Made by a program: the position numbers and the translations under genes
In this document: positions 17,667-26,403 of the stretch, one piece after another
Numbering within the stretch: position 1 is the first letter of the stretch
How the letters are laid out: the number at the start of each line of letters is the position of its first letter
Origin: an uncultured Polaribacter sp.
GTDB lineage: Bacteria; Bacteroidota; Bacteroidia; Flavobacteriales; Flavobacteriaceae
Assembly: GCA_943846595.1 (NCBI GenBank)
Contig: OX044355.1
Coordinates: 248,001-312,000 of the forward strand
Direction of reading: 5' to 3'
Length of the DNA: 64,000 bases
Notes under the pieces: generated by a model
Database searches by the model: none
Told to the model about the DNA's origin: nothing
The model's input: only the letters and a program-made list of their open reading frames with translations

Positions 17667-18113
17667 ATGTCAACAAATAAAACACCTTATTGCCCAATCG
17701 CACTGTCTATCAGTTATGTAGGTGACAAATGGACTTTAATTATCTTAAGAGATATGTTGCTTTTAAACAAAACACGGTTTAAAGAGTTCAAAGCTTCGAG
17801 AGGGAAAATTGCTTCGAATATTTTGAGCAATCGATTAAAAATGCTTTTGGAGGAGGGTTTTATTGAAATCCTAAATCCTTTGGGCACTAAAAAAAGCAGG
17901 CAATTCATTGCTACCGAAAAAGGAATTGCCACCTTACCCATTATTATTGAACTCTATTTATTTTCTGTGCACGACATGCATGTTTCTCTTTTTTCGGAGG
18001 AAGAATTGGTGGTTCAAAAAATAATTTTAGAAAACCCAACACTTTTCAAAGAAAATGTAGTGAAAGGTTATTTGGAGTTGGTAAACGAATTAAAAGCGGG
18101 TGTTGGTGCTTAA
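17667..18113 (+). CDS. HxlR family transcriptional regulator
   Basis: 148 residues with a winged helix: YCPIALSISYVGDKWTLIILRDMLL at the start (the Cys is typical of the family), then FKEFKASRGKIASNILSNRLKMLLEEGFIE as recognition helix and wing. HxlR proteins sense reactive electrophiles, oxidants or metabolites. It follows the sulfur operon by 147 bp with its own promoter; a link to it is possible but not shown. Confidence 0.9.
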   Translation: MSTNKTPYCPIALSISYVGDKWTLIILRDMLLLNKTRFKEFKASRGKIASNILSNRLKMLLEEGFIEILNPLGTKKSRQFIATEKGIATLPIIIELYLFSVHDMHVSLFSEEELVVQKIILENPTLFKENVVKGYLELVNELKAGVGA

Positions 18114-18514
18114 ATTGGGTGTTTTTTAAGGATTTTTTAAAAAAACCTATTCGCATTATTTCTCTGTGCAATTCGTATTTTTCTGCGCTCGCTAAAAAAG
18201 GGCCAGATTCCTCGGGAAGGTTAAAAAAATTAACGGATTGATCCTACCGCTTTTTGAGCTCACGCTCACACAGTGGTAGTATTTCATTGCTAGCATTTTA
18301 TGAAATTTTCATCCTGCTTTGTTGTCTTTACTTCATTGGAAAGGAATAGTAAGGTTAGTATGCTTTGTCAAGTAGGAACCTACAGAAGTTGGGGGGGGGT
18401 ACAATGTTGTTCCTTCCAAAACAAAGAGCAATTTTATTATTTGATAAATTTAGGGATGAATACTGTTAGGTTTTCCATCACAAAATATACAATGTATTGG
18501 ACACACTTGATCTT
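18114..18514. other. Intergenic stretch without a recognisable gene
   Basis: About 400 bp with no credible reading frame. It includes an uninterrupted G9 run at 18391-18399, striking in this AT-rich background. No hairpin terminator or repeat family was identified. It may be decayed sequence. Confidence 0.4.
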
Positions 18515-18847
18515 TTAATAAAACAAATGTTTTTTTGAGTTGTCTCTCCAGCCCGCTTGGTTTGAATAGTTCACAAAATATATTTTTAGGTCGCTTTGAT
18601 TGGGGTAGTCTACAAAATACACTTTCTTGTCGGCTGCATTGGCATACTTTACAAAATACCAGCGTCCTTTATTCCCTTCTGCTTGATTTTTATAGGCTAC
18701 TTTGTATACTTTTAAATCGGCTTGATTTTCATAGGCAACTACAAAAATTCTTAGGTCTGCTTGATTGGCATATTTTACTGCATGTACTTTTTGGGCGTAT
18801 CCCAAAAAGGAACTTACACAAAAAAAGAGGGTCAAAATTGATTTCAT
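18515..18847 (-). CDS. DUF6150-type secreted repeat protein
   Basis: About 110 residues from the ATG at 18847: a signal peptide (ILTLFFCVSSFLGYAQ) followed by seven to eight imperfect repeats of roughly 12-14 residues of the form VxYxNQADLKVYxVxY. Repeats of this kind define DUF6150. It is predicted to be exported; the function is unknown. A start 11 codons upstream is less likely because it breaks the signal peptide. Confidence 0.75.
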   Translation of the reverse strand: MKSILTLFFCVSSFLGYAQKVHAVKYANQADLRIFVVAYENQADLKVYKVAYKNQAEGNKGRWYFVKYANAADKKVYFVDYPNQSDLKIYFVNYSNQAGWRDNSKKHLFY

Positions 18848-18869
18848 AAGTATACTATAAAAAAGATTG

Positions 18870-18998
18870 CTAATGGGCAAGCTTGATGAATGTACGTCTT
18901 TGAAGACGATACTTCACACGTGTATTATTTTGTTCTTGTTCTTTTATAAAGTCTGGGTAATCTTTGATGCTTGTCTTTACCAAAAACGAATTCTGATA
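18870..18998 (-). pseudogene. Possible C-terminal remnant of an unknown gene
   Basis: A minus-strand frame of about 42 codons ends in TAG at 18870 and reads like a real protein tail (KDYPDFIKEQEQNN, then VKYRLQRRTFIKLAH), but it has no start and no upstream continuation. The rest of 18999-19192 shows nothing. I do not recognise the family. Confidence 0.3.
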
Positions 18999-19192
18999 TA
19001 GTTATTTGCACAGATTTTGATATCGAAAAAAAGGCCTTCAAAAGCCAATATATTGCATGTATAAAGAAATCGGTTCCACATCTTAATCGTATTATTTCAT
19101 ATAATATTACACCTCTTTTTTAGATTTCTATGAACTAAAAATAGACGTATCTCTGGTTTAATTGAGAAATTTCGCAATGGTACTAATTGTGC

Positions 19193-19429
19193 CTAAATCA
19201 AGCACTGTCCGGGGGTACTTTTTAAACATTGCATCGGTCTATTTATTTGCGCTCCACATTTGCTTTGTTTTTCTTTGCTTTCGGTTTTTTTAAATACCTT
19301 TAGTAAATAGTAGCTCCCTAGCAACGACAGCCCTATAATTAATAGTTGGCTTGCGCCTGCCCAAGACATGAGTTTAAAAAGGCTTCCAAAAATTGCCATT
19401 GAGAGTCCTAAGTATTTTATCTTACTCAT
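19193..19429 (-). CDS. Small membrane protein with a GldL-like segment
   Basis: 78 residues with two closely spaced hydrophobic segments. The stretch AIFGSLFKLMSWAGASQLLIIGLS resembles the transmembrane hairpin of the gliding motor protein GldL, but the long C-terminal domain is missing. The cysteine-containing tail does not look like GldL. It could be a free-standing small membrane protein or the remnant of a larger gene; no function is assigned. Confidence 0.5.
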   Translation of the reverse strand: MSKIKYLGLSMAIFGSLFKLMSWAGASQLLIIGLSLLGSYYLLKVFKKTESKEKQSKCGAQINRPMQCLKSTPGQCLI

Positions 19430-19599
19430 TTCAATTTAACTTGAGAGTGCTTCGTTTTGGTGTTTAGAACGGTTGTTTTCTGTAATCAAATATACTAATT
19501 TTTAGGGTAAAATTAGATGGACTGCTCATTTTATTGCCCCTAGATGCGTGTTTTGGAATGGGCGATCAAACAAATGGTGTTTTTTTTCTCCTATTCAAA

Positions 19600-19880
19600 C
19601 ATATTTGCCCGATCCTAATAGCACTTAGAATGATTAAGCCTTCGATACTGTCTTGAATATCTGACACAACGATAGCTGCCAAGTTGCCTCCTCGAGAGTG
19701 CTTATAGACAACAATTATTGATCCTTCAATAATCCTCCATTCCCGTATAATTCTAATAAGGTAATTTCTGGTATTTGATGTTTCGGTCTAAAAAGCCATG
19801 CACTTAAATTATAGGAATTGGCACTTTCAAACAATTGGCTTTACAGGGAATCATTTAACAACATTTCTTGAATTTTGTAG
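19600..19880 (-). pseudogene. Decayed alpha/beta hydrolase gene
   Basis: On the minus strand one frame reads FESANSYNLSAWLFRPK then ITLLELYGNGG (the strand and oxyanion region of serine hydrolases) and ends in a stop. A shifted frame continues with HSRGGNLAAIVVSD, a nucleophile elbow with Ser, and GLIILSA. An in-frame TAA precedes the first segment. Two or more lesions therefore interrupt a gene that once encoded a hydrolase. No start is left. Confidence 0.55.
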
Positions 19881-20050
19881 GGGGAAAAAACATTTTATAT
19901 TTGCTAAATAGACAATTTTATTTGTTAGAAATACTGTCAATTTACTGTCAATACCCGTGTAAAAAACCTCTTTAACAGAACCATCAATCGTATCCTCTGC
20001 AAATTGACACCAGACAGCATGAAAAAAATTATTTATAATATAATTATAAC

Positions 20051-20058
20051 TATATTTG
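20051..20058 (+). promoter_or_regulatory. -7 box of the lipoprotein-NlpC operon
   Basis: TATATTTG matches TAnnTTTG and lies ~42 bp before the ATG at 20100. A clear -33 box was not seen. Confidence 0.5.
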
Positions 20059-20099
20059 TAAATTATTGAAAATAAATACGAACTATATTTTGAAATATC

Positions 20100-20576
20100 A
20101 TGAGAAAATTACTGAAAGGAATTGCTGTAGTAACAATTTTATTTTTTGTTCATTCGTGTGGATCACTAAAGAATAAAGATATAACTGGTGAGAAAGAAAT
20201 AAAACAAGTCTTTAAAACAAAAAAATTCAAGGATTCTAACGATGTTTTTTATGCAATTGTTGTGGGGGAACATGGAGATGAAATGGAAGCGAAGAATTTA
20301 GCATTATCAGAAGCAAGACTTCAATTTACAACGAAAGGAAGTAGTATGGTTGAATCTGCTGTAAAGAAAGATGGAACTAGATCAATGAATGATCGTGTTG
20401 GATCTTTAGATGTGGAAACTAAAAATGTAGTAATTTCAAAAGCAGTCAGTAGTTATATGAATGAAGTTGACTCAAAACTGTTTTATAGTGAAGAAAGAGG
20501 CACCTATATTTATCGAGCAGTTTACAAAATTGAAACGGATAATATTATTTCATTATTAAACCAAGTGAGTAAATAA
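20100..20576 (+). CDS. LPP20-like lipoprotein
   Basis: 158 residues with a lipoprotein signal (ILFFVHSCGS, Cys at ~20). A compact domain follows with EAKNLALSEARLQFTTKGSSMVESAV, like the ARAEAL helix of LPP20-type lipoproteins, and a terminal strand YIYRAVYKIE. Probably anchored to the envelope facing the periplasm. First gene of a three-gene operon: the next start is 2 bp after its stop. Confidence 0.65.
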   Translation: MRKLLKGIAVVTILFFVHSCGSLKNKDITGEKEIKQVFKTKKFKDSNDVFYAIVVGEHGDEMEAKNLALSEARLQFTTKGSSMVESAVKKDGTRSMNDRVGSLDVETKNVVISKAVSSYMNEVDSKLFYSEERGTYIYRAVYKIETDNIISLLNQVSK

Positions 20577-20577
20577 T

Positions 20578-21273
20578 TTGAAAAAAACATCTTTTTACAT
20601 TGTATTTCTTGGGTCGTTTTTTTTTAGTACCTATTCTTCTGCACAGTGTGACAAAAAACTCACAAACGAATCTTTAAACTATATTGCCACAAATATATTT
20701 AAAAACGAAAAGGAATTCTATTCTGATAAATTTAGATTGGGATTAAAAAAACGACTTGTTCAGAAGATATCTTCCTATGTTCAAACGTCAACAAGTATGA
20801 AATCTTCTTTTTCTCTAAAAGGACTTAAAAGTAAGAAAAGTAATACTTCAAAAACAAGAATTAATGCGATTGCATTAGTAGTTAACGCAAATTATACGAA
20901 ATGTGGCAATATAGCTATCATAAGTGTTAATAAAAAAACATACAACCGATCTCAATACAATAATTTCATAAGACAATTAACATTCCATTCGAGAAATCTG
21001 AATAATCTTTTGAAAGGAATGGATGAGTCTGTGTCTAGAAGATTCGTTAGGAAAAAGGTGAAATTTTATACAAATATCCTCCAAGATCTTAGTTCTTTGT
21101 TACCATTAGTCAAACTTCCTAATGAAGATAAATTATTAATGAATCAATTTTCCATAGATGTTAGTAATTTAGAAAATAAATCGGATCAATTAAAGCAAAA
21201 GAGGAATGCTAAATTAAAAAAAATGGGGACTGATTTTAAAAACGGTTTTAAAAATTTAATTGATAATTTTTAA
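20578..21273 (+). CDS. Secreted protein of unknown function in the NlpC operon
   Basis: 231 residues starting with TTG: a signal peptide (YIVFLGSFFFSTYSSAQ) and a mostly helical, lysine-rich mature part. The middle carries a 'strand' motif (NAIALVVNANYTKCGNIAIISVNK) reminiscent of an LPP20-like fold. I do not recognise a named family. The stop overlaps the ATG of the NlpC/P60 gene, so the three genes are translated together and probably act together at the cell wall. Confidence 0.65.
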   Translation: MKKTSFYIVFLGSFFFSTYSSAQCDKKLTNESLNYIATNIFKNEKEFYSDKFRLGLKKRLVQKISSYVQTSTSMKSSFSLKGLKSKKSNTSKTRINAIALVVNANYTKCGNIAIISVNKKTYNRSQYNNFIRQLTFHSRNLNNLLKGMDESVSRRFVRKKVKFYTNILQDLSSLLPLVKLPNEDKLLMNQFSIDVSNLENKSDQLKQKRNAKLKKMGTDFKNGFKNLIDNF

Positions 21274-21914
21274 TGCGTTTTTTTCATCCATATGCTGTTT
21301 CTTTAATATCATTACTCTTCTTTTTTGATTTTACGAATTGTCTTGCACAAGATTCAATTTTTACATCAATAGACAATCAATTCAATATTTCTACAGAACG
21401 AATGAATCAGCTTTTTGATTTCTATGAAATTGATTTTATTGAATGGAAAGATAAAGTTGATCTGACAAAAATTAATTTAAACCCAGAAAAAGCAAAGATT
21501 AATCGTTATGCTACTTCGCTTTCTGATCGTGAAAAAGTAGTAAAAGAAAGCTATAAATATATTGGAATTCCTTATATCTGGGGAGGAAATAACCCTCAAG
21601 GATTTGATTGCAGTGGCCTGGTTCAATGGGTTTTAAAAAAAACACATGATGTCCTTATTGAAAGAACAACAAGACTTCAATCTACCAAATGGAGCAGTGA
21701 GTTGAAATTTGATTTATCACAGATTAAACCGGGAGATTTAATTTATTTTACAACTAAAACAAATCAAATATCTCATGTTGGAGTTTATTCTGGAGATCAT
21801 AAATTTATTCATGCTCCAAATAGAAAAACGCATGTCAAAGAATCAAAATTATCTGATTATTGGCTGAATAAATTCGCAGGCTATCTTGATTTAGAAGTTT
21901 TATTAAAAAGATAA
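21273..21914 (+). CDS. NlpC/P60 family cell-wall peptidase
   Basis: 213 residues with a signal peptide ending near CLAQ and a C-terminal NlpC/P60 domain (~85-213). The catalytic Cys is in GFDCSGLVQW, the catalytic His in SHVGVYSGD, and the third polar residue in FIHAPN. These enzymes cut D-Glu-meso-DAP type bonds in peptidoglycan stems. The first 80 residues are unassigned. Last gene of the operon. Confidence 0.9.
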   Translation: MRFFHPYAVSLISLLFFFDFTNCLAQDSIFTSIDNQFNISTERMNQLFDFYEIDFIEWKDKVDLTKINLNPEKAKINRYATSLSDREKVVKESYKYIGIPYIWGGNNPQGFDCSGLVQWVLKKTHDVLIERTTRLQSTKWSSELKFDLSQIKPGDLIYFTTKTNQISHVGVYSGDHKFIHAPNRKTHVKESKLSDYWLNKFAGYLDLEVLLKR

Positions 21915-22142
21915 TTAAAACCTACCCTCATCCTTTTAAATACAAAATAGCTGCAACTTGAATTATAGCTTTCTTGAACGATTCTCCATAATTTCTATTT
22001 TTGCTAAGGTATCAGATTCTTTTTCGTGTTCTAATGCAGCACTTTTTGTGGTGCATTGTCCACAAAATGCTGCGAATAGCATTTCATTTATAGGCTTGTT
22101 CAACAAAACACAAAAGCAATTAATTTAGACGTCTCTGAATTT

Positions 22143-22200
22143 TAAATGCGCTTTTTTCTAGTTGAGTTTCTTATGATCAACGCTGTATCTAAAACAATAT
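22143..22200 (-). pseudogene. Remnant of a LacI-type regulator C-terminus
   Basis: The minus-strand frame reads IVLDTALIIRNSTRKKRI and then stops. This matches the last residues of the LacI regulator at 37169-38194 (VILDADLIIRNSTRKI). The DNA is nearly identical over about 23 bp around the NSTR codons. Nothing of the rest of the gene is present. It marks the left side of the tRNA island. Confidence 0.6.
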
Positions 22201-22398
22201 TCCAATATATAGGACACGGTTTATTAAATTCTTTGCACGTTTACGAACAAAATGAATTCCAATACTAAGTAAAATAAGTAGCGATCCCATGATAATGAAA
22301 TCAAATAGACTCCAGTTAATTTCATCAGTGATAGCCATTCTAATTAAAGGAATTAATAACAAAAAAAGAGAATTTAAAATTCTTTTTGACATATTCAA
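22189..22398 (-). CDS. Small two-helix membrane protein, probably truncated
   Basis: 69 residues with two hydrophobic helices around the motif TDEINWSLFDFIIMG, which recurs in small uncharacterised membrane proteins of Bacteroidota. Those proteins usually continue with a third segment, whereas this one ends at the join with the LacI remnant. It therefore looks like a gene cut at its 3' end by the same rearrangement. Function unknown. Confidence 0.45.
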   Translation of the reverse strand: MNMSKRILNSLFLLLIPLIRMAITDEINWSLFDFIIMGSLLILLSIGIHFVRKRAKNLINRVLYIGILF

Positions 22399-22404
22399 AA
22401 ATAA

Positions 22405-22639
22405 TAAAACGCCTACACTTAGTTAAAGTATGACGTTTTATTATTTTTTCAGGGTTAATTGGATTCTTTCCTTCATTTTGTTTCGGAAAGGGCCAAAGAG
22501 GAGAACAGCACAAAAAAACCTCTTGATTTTTCAAGGAGTTTTCTTAGTAGATAAATCCACTGGAATATCAAACATTAGTTTTATTCCTATAGGTTTCGTT
22601 GATAATCATCACATCATTACTCTTATTATGAAAATTTGA
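22405..22639 (+). repeat. tRNA-island boundary repeat U1 (oldest, most diverged)
   Basis: A hairpin with AAAACG...CGTTTT arms (22405-22447), then a segment related to the tRNA-proximal sequence of U2 (GGTTAATTGGATTC, GGGCCAAAGAG). A coding-like tail at ~22541-22639 reads VDKSTGISNISFIP...TLIMKI and a stop. It resembles units U2-U6 in order and content but is more diverged. Confidence 0.6.
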
Positions 22640-22693
22640 GCCAATATGATTTTGATTTCCTCTCCTACAATTACTTAATGTTACAGCACAATT

Positions 22694-23440
22694 TTATTGG
22701 TTCATTTCCTGGTTTAAAATTTCAATTAACTGATTCCCTGTTTTAATGTGATTTTCATAAAATCCAGTTAAAAAGGAATTATTAGTTCCTCCTCGAAAAA
22801 GAAGTCTCATTATGATTTTGTGACCTGGGTGGTTTTTTAATTCTGAGGTATAATTACCCATTAATGTAAATAAATCTGTATGTACTTTTTGATCTAATTG
22901 TGTGTAACTGTAAAAGAAGCCATTCCTATCCAGTTCTAATTCCAGTGCATTCGCCCAATCTCTTTGGTCAATTTCAAACATTTCTATTTGATTAATTTGA
23001 TGGTAGTAGTCATTTAGTAATTCTTCAAGTGCTTCGTTTTTTAGATACCTTAAATACCCCGAACTTTTTAAGGATTCGAAGGCATCTTTGTTGTAATTTA
23101 ATTGAACTTCAATAATCATCTCAAATATTGCTTTTTGAATCAATAACTGATCTGAAAAATCATTTTCAATCAAGGACTTAGACACTTTATTACAACTAAG
23201 AATATGTTCTTGTCTAAATTTTAATAATCTTTCGGATTCTTTTAAATCACTGTGAATATTAGAGGCTATTTTTTGAAAATAGTCCTTCATCGCCCTTTTT
23301 TCTATTCTTGTTTCATTATAATTATTTACTTGTAACGCAATTAAAATACCGATCACAACAAGAACCACTTCACCCACTGCGTATTTGATATAATTGATCG
23401 TACTGTTTGTGTTTTTACGTAGTGGTCGAAAAAATTTCAT
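22694..23440 (-). CDS. DUF6090 family protein
   Basis: 248 residues. The opening MKFFRPLRKN followed by a membrane helix (IKYAVGEVVLVVIGILIALQVNNYNE) is the DUF6090 signature. The rest is a long, charged, probably cytoplasmic or periplasmic helical domain. Function is unknown. Such genes occur singly and in tandem in Flavobacteriia and here it is one cassette of the tRNA island, between boundary U1 and the integrase remnant. Confidence 0.85.
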   Translation of the reverse strand: MKFFRPLRKNTNSTINYIKYAVGEVVLVVIGILIALQVNNYNETRIEKRAMKDYFQKIASNIHSDLKESERLLKFRQEHILSCNKVSKSLIENDFSDQLLIQKAIFEMIIEVQLNYNKDAFESLKSSGYLRYLKNEALEELLNDYYHQINQIEMFEIDQRDWANALELELDRNGFFYSYTQLDQKVHTDLFTLMGNYTSELKNHPGHKIIMRLLFRGGTNNSFLTGFYENHIKTGNQLIEILNQEMNQ

Positions 23441-23588
23441 TTATTTTATTTTTTTAAGATGTCGTAAAAAACTAGGTAGTTTAGTCTCTAATTTACGATT
23501 TTATTTTAATTTCTCTGATTTAAAAAATAAAGAATTGCTGTATTTAAAATTAATACTGAATTTAAAAACCATTTGGTTCAAAGTATAG

Positions 23589-23705
23589 AACTTCAAAAAC
23601 GGTGGGCATTCCGCTATAAATACAAGGGTAAACAACTTTGGAGGTTTGGAACTCCCTGAATTGAAGGAAGAGGATATGCCAATGATTTACTTATTCTTTT
23701 CATAA
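23589..23705 (+). pseudogene. C-terminal remnant of a tyrosine recombinase
   Basis: The frame reads GGHSAINTRVNN then GGLELPELKEEDMPMI and ends at TAA 23703-23705. It aligns without gaps to residues 319-347 of the intact integrase at 30343-31386 (GHSSIN, GLEIAELKEEDMPMV). The catalytic Tyr is replaced by Asn and everything upstream is gone (TAG at 23586). It is the scar of an older element related to the present one. Its end overlaps the convergent DUF2834 gene by 19 bp. Confidence 0.8.
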
Positions 23706-24007
23706 TTGTCATAGAGATATAAAGGTAGGGCCAATGAAAAGCCAACCATGCATAAAGAAAGTAAATACTTGAAGAACTGATAATTACTGATTGCTTTTAC
23801 TCTTAATTTGTAAATAAGAAAAATAAGAAAAGTGGTGGCTGCAACAGTTAAATCAGCAATCAAAATACTCATTGCATAATTCTGGTGAATTTGTTCAAAA
23901 AATAATGAAGTAGACCATTCCCAATTATTTATTTCTATAAATTTAAAGATGTAATAGTAAGGATACGCTATTCCTGCAATGCACAATATGGCAAATACTT
24001 TTTTCAT
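23687..24007 (-). CDS. DUF2834 membrane protein
   Basis: 106 residues with three hydrophobic segments: FAILCIAGIAYPYYYIF at the start, ILIADLTVAATTFLIFLIYKL in the middle and LLSLCMVGFSLALPLYLY at the end. The order and the closing LALPLYLY match DUF2834. Function is unknown. It lies between the integrase remnant and boundary U2. Confidence 0.75.
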   Translation of the reverse strand: MKKVFAILCIAGIAYPYYYIFKFIEINNWEWSTSLFFEQIHQNYAMSILIADLTVAATTFLIFLIYKLRVKAISNYQFFKYLLSLCMVGFSLALPLYLYDNYEKNK

Positions 24008-24198
24008 AAATAAATTATTGAAGGGTTATATAAATTTGTAAAATTAAAGATATGCAATATTTAATTCTACTTCATAAACTCCTTTAAACAAAGACTATTT
24101 TTATACCCTTTGACGTCGTTTTAAGAGACAATCAAAGACACTTGAACAAGGACAGTCACCCAACTAACAAACTCTTATACCCTTTAATTTACTGCAAA

Positions 24199-24375
24199 AA
24201 AAAAGAGGTTCCATTTCTGATTACTCTTGTAGTAGCGGGAATTGGATTCATTGCTTCACGTTGTTTCGCAATGGGCCAAAGAGCAGAACAGCCCAAAGAA
24301 ACTTCGAACATTAGTCTAACTCCAAAAGACATAATTGATACTCATCATATAATGACTCTTATTATGAAAAGTTGA
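24199..24375 (+). repeat. tRNA-island boundary repeat U2 with a partial tRNA 3' end
   Basis: A hairpin (GAGGTTCC...GATTACTC type) nearly matches the terminator of the real tRNA at 36886-36907. It is followed by TAGTAGCGGGAATTGGA, the first bases of the tRNA-fMet 3' end, after which the match breaks off. The tail at ~24300-24375 reads SNISLTPKDIIDTHH and TLIMKS then stop. This is a displaced attachment site. Confidence 0.75.
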
Positions 24376-24403
24376 ACTAATGTGATTTTGATTTACCTTC
24401 CCG

Positions 24404-25126
24404 CTATAGTGCACAGTATTTTTTCTTCAAATTGTTATTTATATTTTCCAAATCAAAATCCTCATCAAAGAATTTTTCTAATGTAACTTTTCTTTCCTCA
24501 AATAAATACTCAGTTATCATTCTGTATTTAAAATATTTAAAAGATGTAATGTCTTTGTTTTCAGTATCATTACAAATTTCTTTTACTCCTTTTTGTTTAT
24601 TGAAAGAGCTTTCGTTTGCAATAAAATCGCAGTATCCTTCATTTTTCCAAGAAGGAAGCAATTTATATTTTAATAGCCCTAATTTATTTTCCAACAGAGA
24701 ATGAACAGTTTCGTGTGCAATAACTCCACTTAATGTTCTTTTTTTATTTTCTTTTCCATTTCTTAAAATATAGTTCTGTGAAATTGAAGACTTGGATATG
24801 AAAATATTTTGAGAAATAGGATAATTTACAGCAAATGCTTTTCTTGACAACAGGGCAAAGAAAGTAAATTCACTGTACCCATTGCAAATGAAGATGTCTT
24901 GACTTGTTCCTTTTTTAAATAATTCAGATTTCTTTAGTAAATTTTCAGACTTATCTAAAACTAATTTTAGTTCTTCTGTATTAATGTCATTAGAATGGTA
25001 ATACACTGAAAAGTCTTTATAGTCAAATTTATTTGCAAAAAGTAAATGAGGGAAACATATTAATAAAATATAGGATAAAATTAATACTTTAAAAACCCAG
25101 TTAAATATCTTCTTTGTTCTTATCAT
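24404..25126 (-). CDS. Membrane-anchored putative zinc metallopeptidase
   Basis: 240 residues with one N-terminal hydrophobic helix (VFKVLILSYILLICFPHLLF) and a zinc-peptidase-like motif, VIAHETVHSLL, followed about 20 residues later by WKNEGYCDF with a possible third ligand Glu. The layout fits gluzincin-type peptidases but I do not recognise the family. It is a cassette between boundary U2 and the TlpA gene. Confidence 0.55.
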   Translation of the reverse strand: MIRTKKIFNWVFKVLILSYILLICFPHLLFANKFDYKDFSVYYHSNDINTEELKLVLDKSENLLKKSELFKKGTSQDIFICNGYSEFTFFALLSRKAFAVNYPISQNIFISKSSISQNYILRNGKENKKRTLSGVIAHETVHSLLENKLGLLKYKLLPSWKNEGYCDFIANESSFNKQKGVKEICNDTENKDITSFKYFKYRMITEYLFEERKVTLEKFFDEDFDLENINNNLKKKYCAL

Positions 25127-25258
25127 AGTTTTTTGTCAAGTGTAAATTTATGAAAAATAATTTCTAATTAATTTTCATATACTTCGCAGCCAGAATAACA
25201 AATGTTATTCTTTTTCTTACTCTGATAAATACCTACCAATTAGCTATTTAATATCGAG

Positions 25259-26347
25259 TTACTTTTTTAATTCTGAATTAATATAACTCTTAATTGCTTC
25301 ACCAGCTTGTGGCGTATATCCAGAAAATAAAAAGACTACATTTGAATTTTTATCTAAAACAATATGTGTTGGATAACCAGGAGGATTTAGTTTTTTTGTA
25401 ATATATTCTTGACTATCTGGAATAATATTATAATCGAATTTGTATTTTTTTAGAAATTTATCCACACGAGATTTTGGGTCGAGGGCAAATGCTAAAAATA
25501 GGACATCCTCATTTTCTTTATACTCACCGACAATCTTATTTAATTCTGGCATTTCATGGATACAAGGAGCACAAGCTGTAAACCATAAATTTATAACAAC
25601 AACTTTTCCTTTAATACTCTCTGATGTGTGTGTGGTACCTGATAGATCTGTTAATCTAAAGTCAGGGAAAGGTTTCCCTTTTAATTTAGCTTCAAAATCA
25701 TTTTGCATTTTCATATCTTCTTCAATGCCTTGGTTCATCTGCTCTTGTGTCATTTTAAGAAGGTAAGCCATTTTAAACTGATCGTTATCATCAACGTAGG
25801 CATCAACTTTATACATCCCGCTTTTGAATTTCTTAAGTGCATCTTCTGGCATTAATTTTTCATTATTAGCACCATAAAAGGTGTAGTTTTCATCCTCAAA
25901 GCGAATCCTTCTATTTAAAAAATCTTCTTCACTAATTCTTTTCAACCCTTCAGTATGAATTTTATTTACAACAACTTCATCTTCTTTTTTAGGAATTATA
26001 ATCAAGGAAATCGCATTATTAGTATCAACATAAATTTTAGATTCTGGATCCATCAACCCATACGATATTGCTGATTGTAATTCCTCTTTATTTAGAAGTT
26101 CTCCGCCAAAGGTATAAGCCTTTATACCCTCACTAACCGATATAGAAGAGCCTAAATCTGAAATGGATATTTTTTTCAATGATTTTTTAAGACTATTAAG
26201 CTGTTCTAAATTGCTTGAGTTAATATTATTTTGACCAAAAGCAGTGGAAGTAGTAATAGTTAGACAACAAATTAAGAATAATGATATTATTAATTTTGTA
26301 TTTTTTAATTTATCGGCTGTGTTAACTATGCTTTTTTTTGTTTTCAT
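25259..26347 (-). CDS. TlpA-like thioredoxin-fold protein with long N-terminal region
   Basis: 362 residues. A signal/anchor segment (LIISLFLICCLTITTSTAFGQ), then ~180 residues of unassigned helical domain, then a redoxin domain from ~225. Its active site is TACAPC (Cys259, Cys262), followed by the cis-Pro loop PPGYPTHIVLD. It probably acts as a periplasmic disulfide reductase or carries out cytochrome c or stress-related thiol chemistry. It is divergent from an HxlR regulator, with a perfect 12 bp inverted repeat between them. Confidence 0.85.
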   Translation of the reverse strand: MKTKKSIVNTADKLKNTKLIISLFLICCLTITTSTAFGQNNINSSNLEQLNSLKKSLKKISISDLGSSISVSEGIKAYTFGGELLNKEELQSAISYGLMDPESKIYVDTNNAISLIIIPKKEDEVVVNKIHTEGLKRISEEDFLNRRIRFEDENYTFYGANNEKLMPEDALKKFKSGMYKVDAYVDDNDQFKMAYLLKMTQEQMNQGIEEDMKMQNDFEAKLKGKPFPDFRLTDLSGTTHTSESIKGKVVVINLWFTACAPCIHEMPELNKIVGEYKENEDVLFLAFALDPKSRVDKFLKKYKFDYNIIPDSQEYITKKLNPPGYPTHIVLDKNSNVVFLFSGYTPQAGEAIKSYINSELKK

Positions 26348-26403
26348 TCTACATTTTATTTTTAAATTTTTGTAATTTTACTTTTAATTCGATAGCAAAA
26401 GTA

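Larger units (their letters stand above)
19430..20099. other. Long intergenic region containing decayed sequence
   Basis: About 670 bp without an intact gene. The minus strand between ~19600 and 19880 holds a broken alpha/beta hydrolase (listed separately). Near 20050 lies the promoter of the lipoprotein operon. The remaining sequence is AT-rich and featureless to my reading. Confidence 0.5.

Noticed and set aside
18391..18399. G9 run as a quadruplex or phase-variable tract
   Set aside because: A single run without further G tracts cannot form a quadruplex by itself, and no reading frame crosses it.
18300..18518. 72-codon plus-strand frame
   Set aside because: Its composition is unlike protein, it includes the G9 run, and it lacks any recognisable motif or ribosome site.
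21970..22100. Minus-strand frame with FCGQCTTKSAALEHEKES
   Set aside because: It has a plausible composition but no start region or relatives that I recognise; too weak to list as a gene.
24142..24375. 77-codon open frame through boundary U2 as a real gene
   Set aside because: It spans a hairpin and tRNA-derived sequence and ends in the repeated tail. The coding signal comes from the tail alone; no ribosome site or independent domain.
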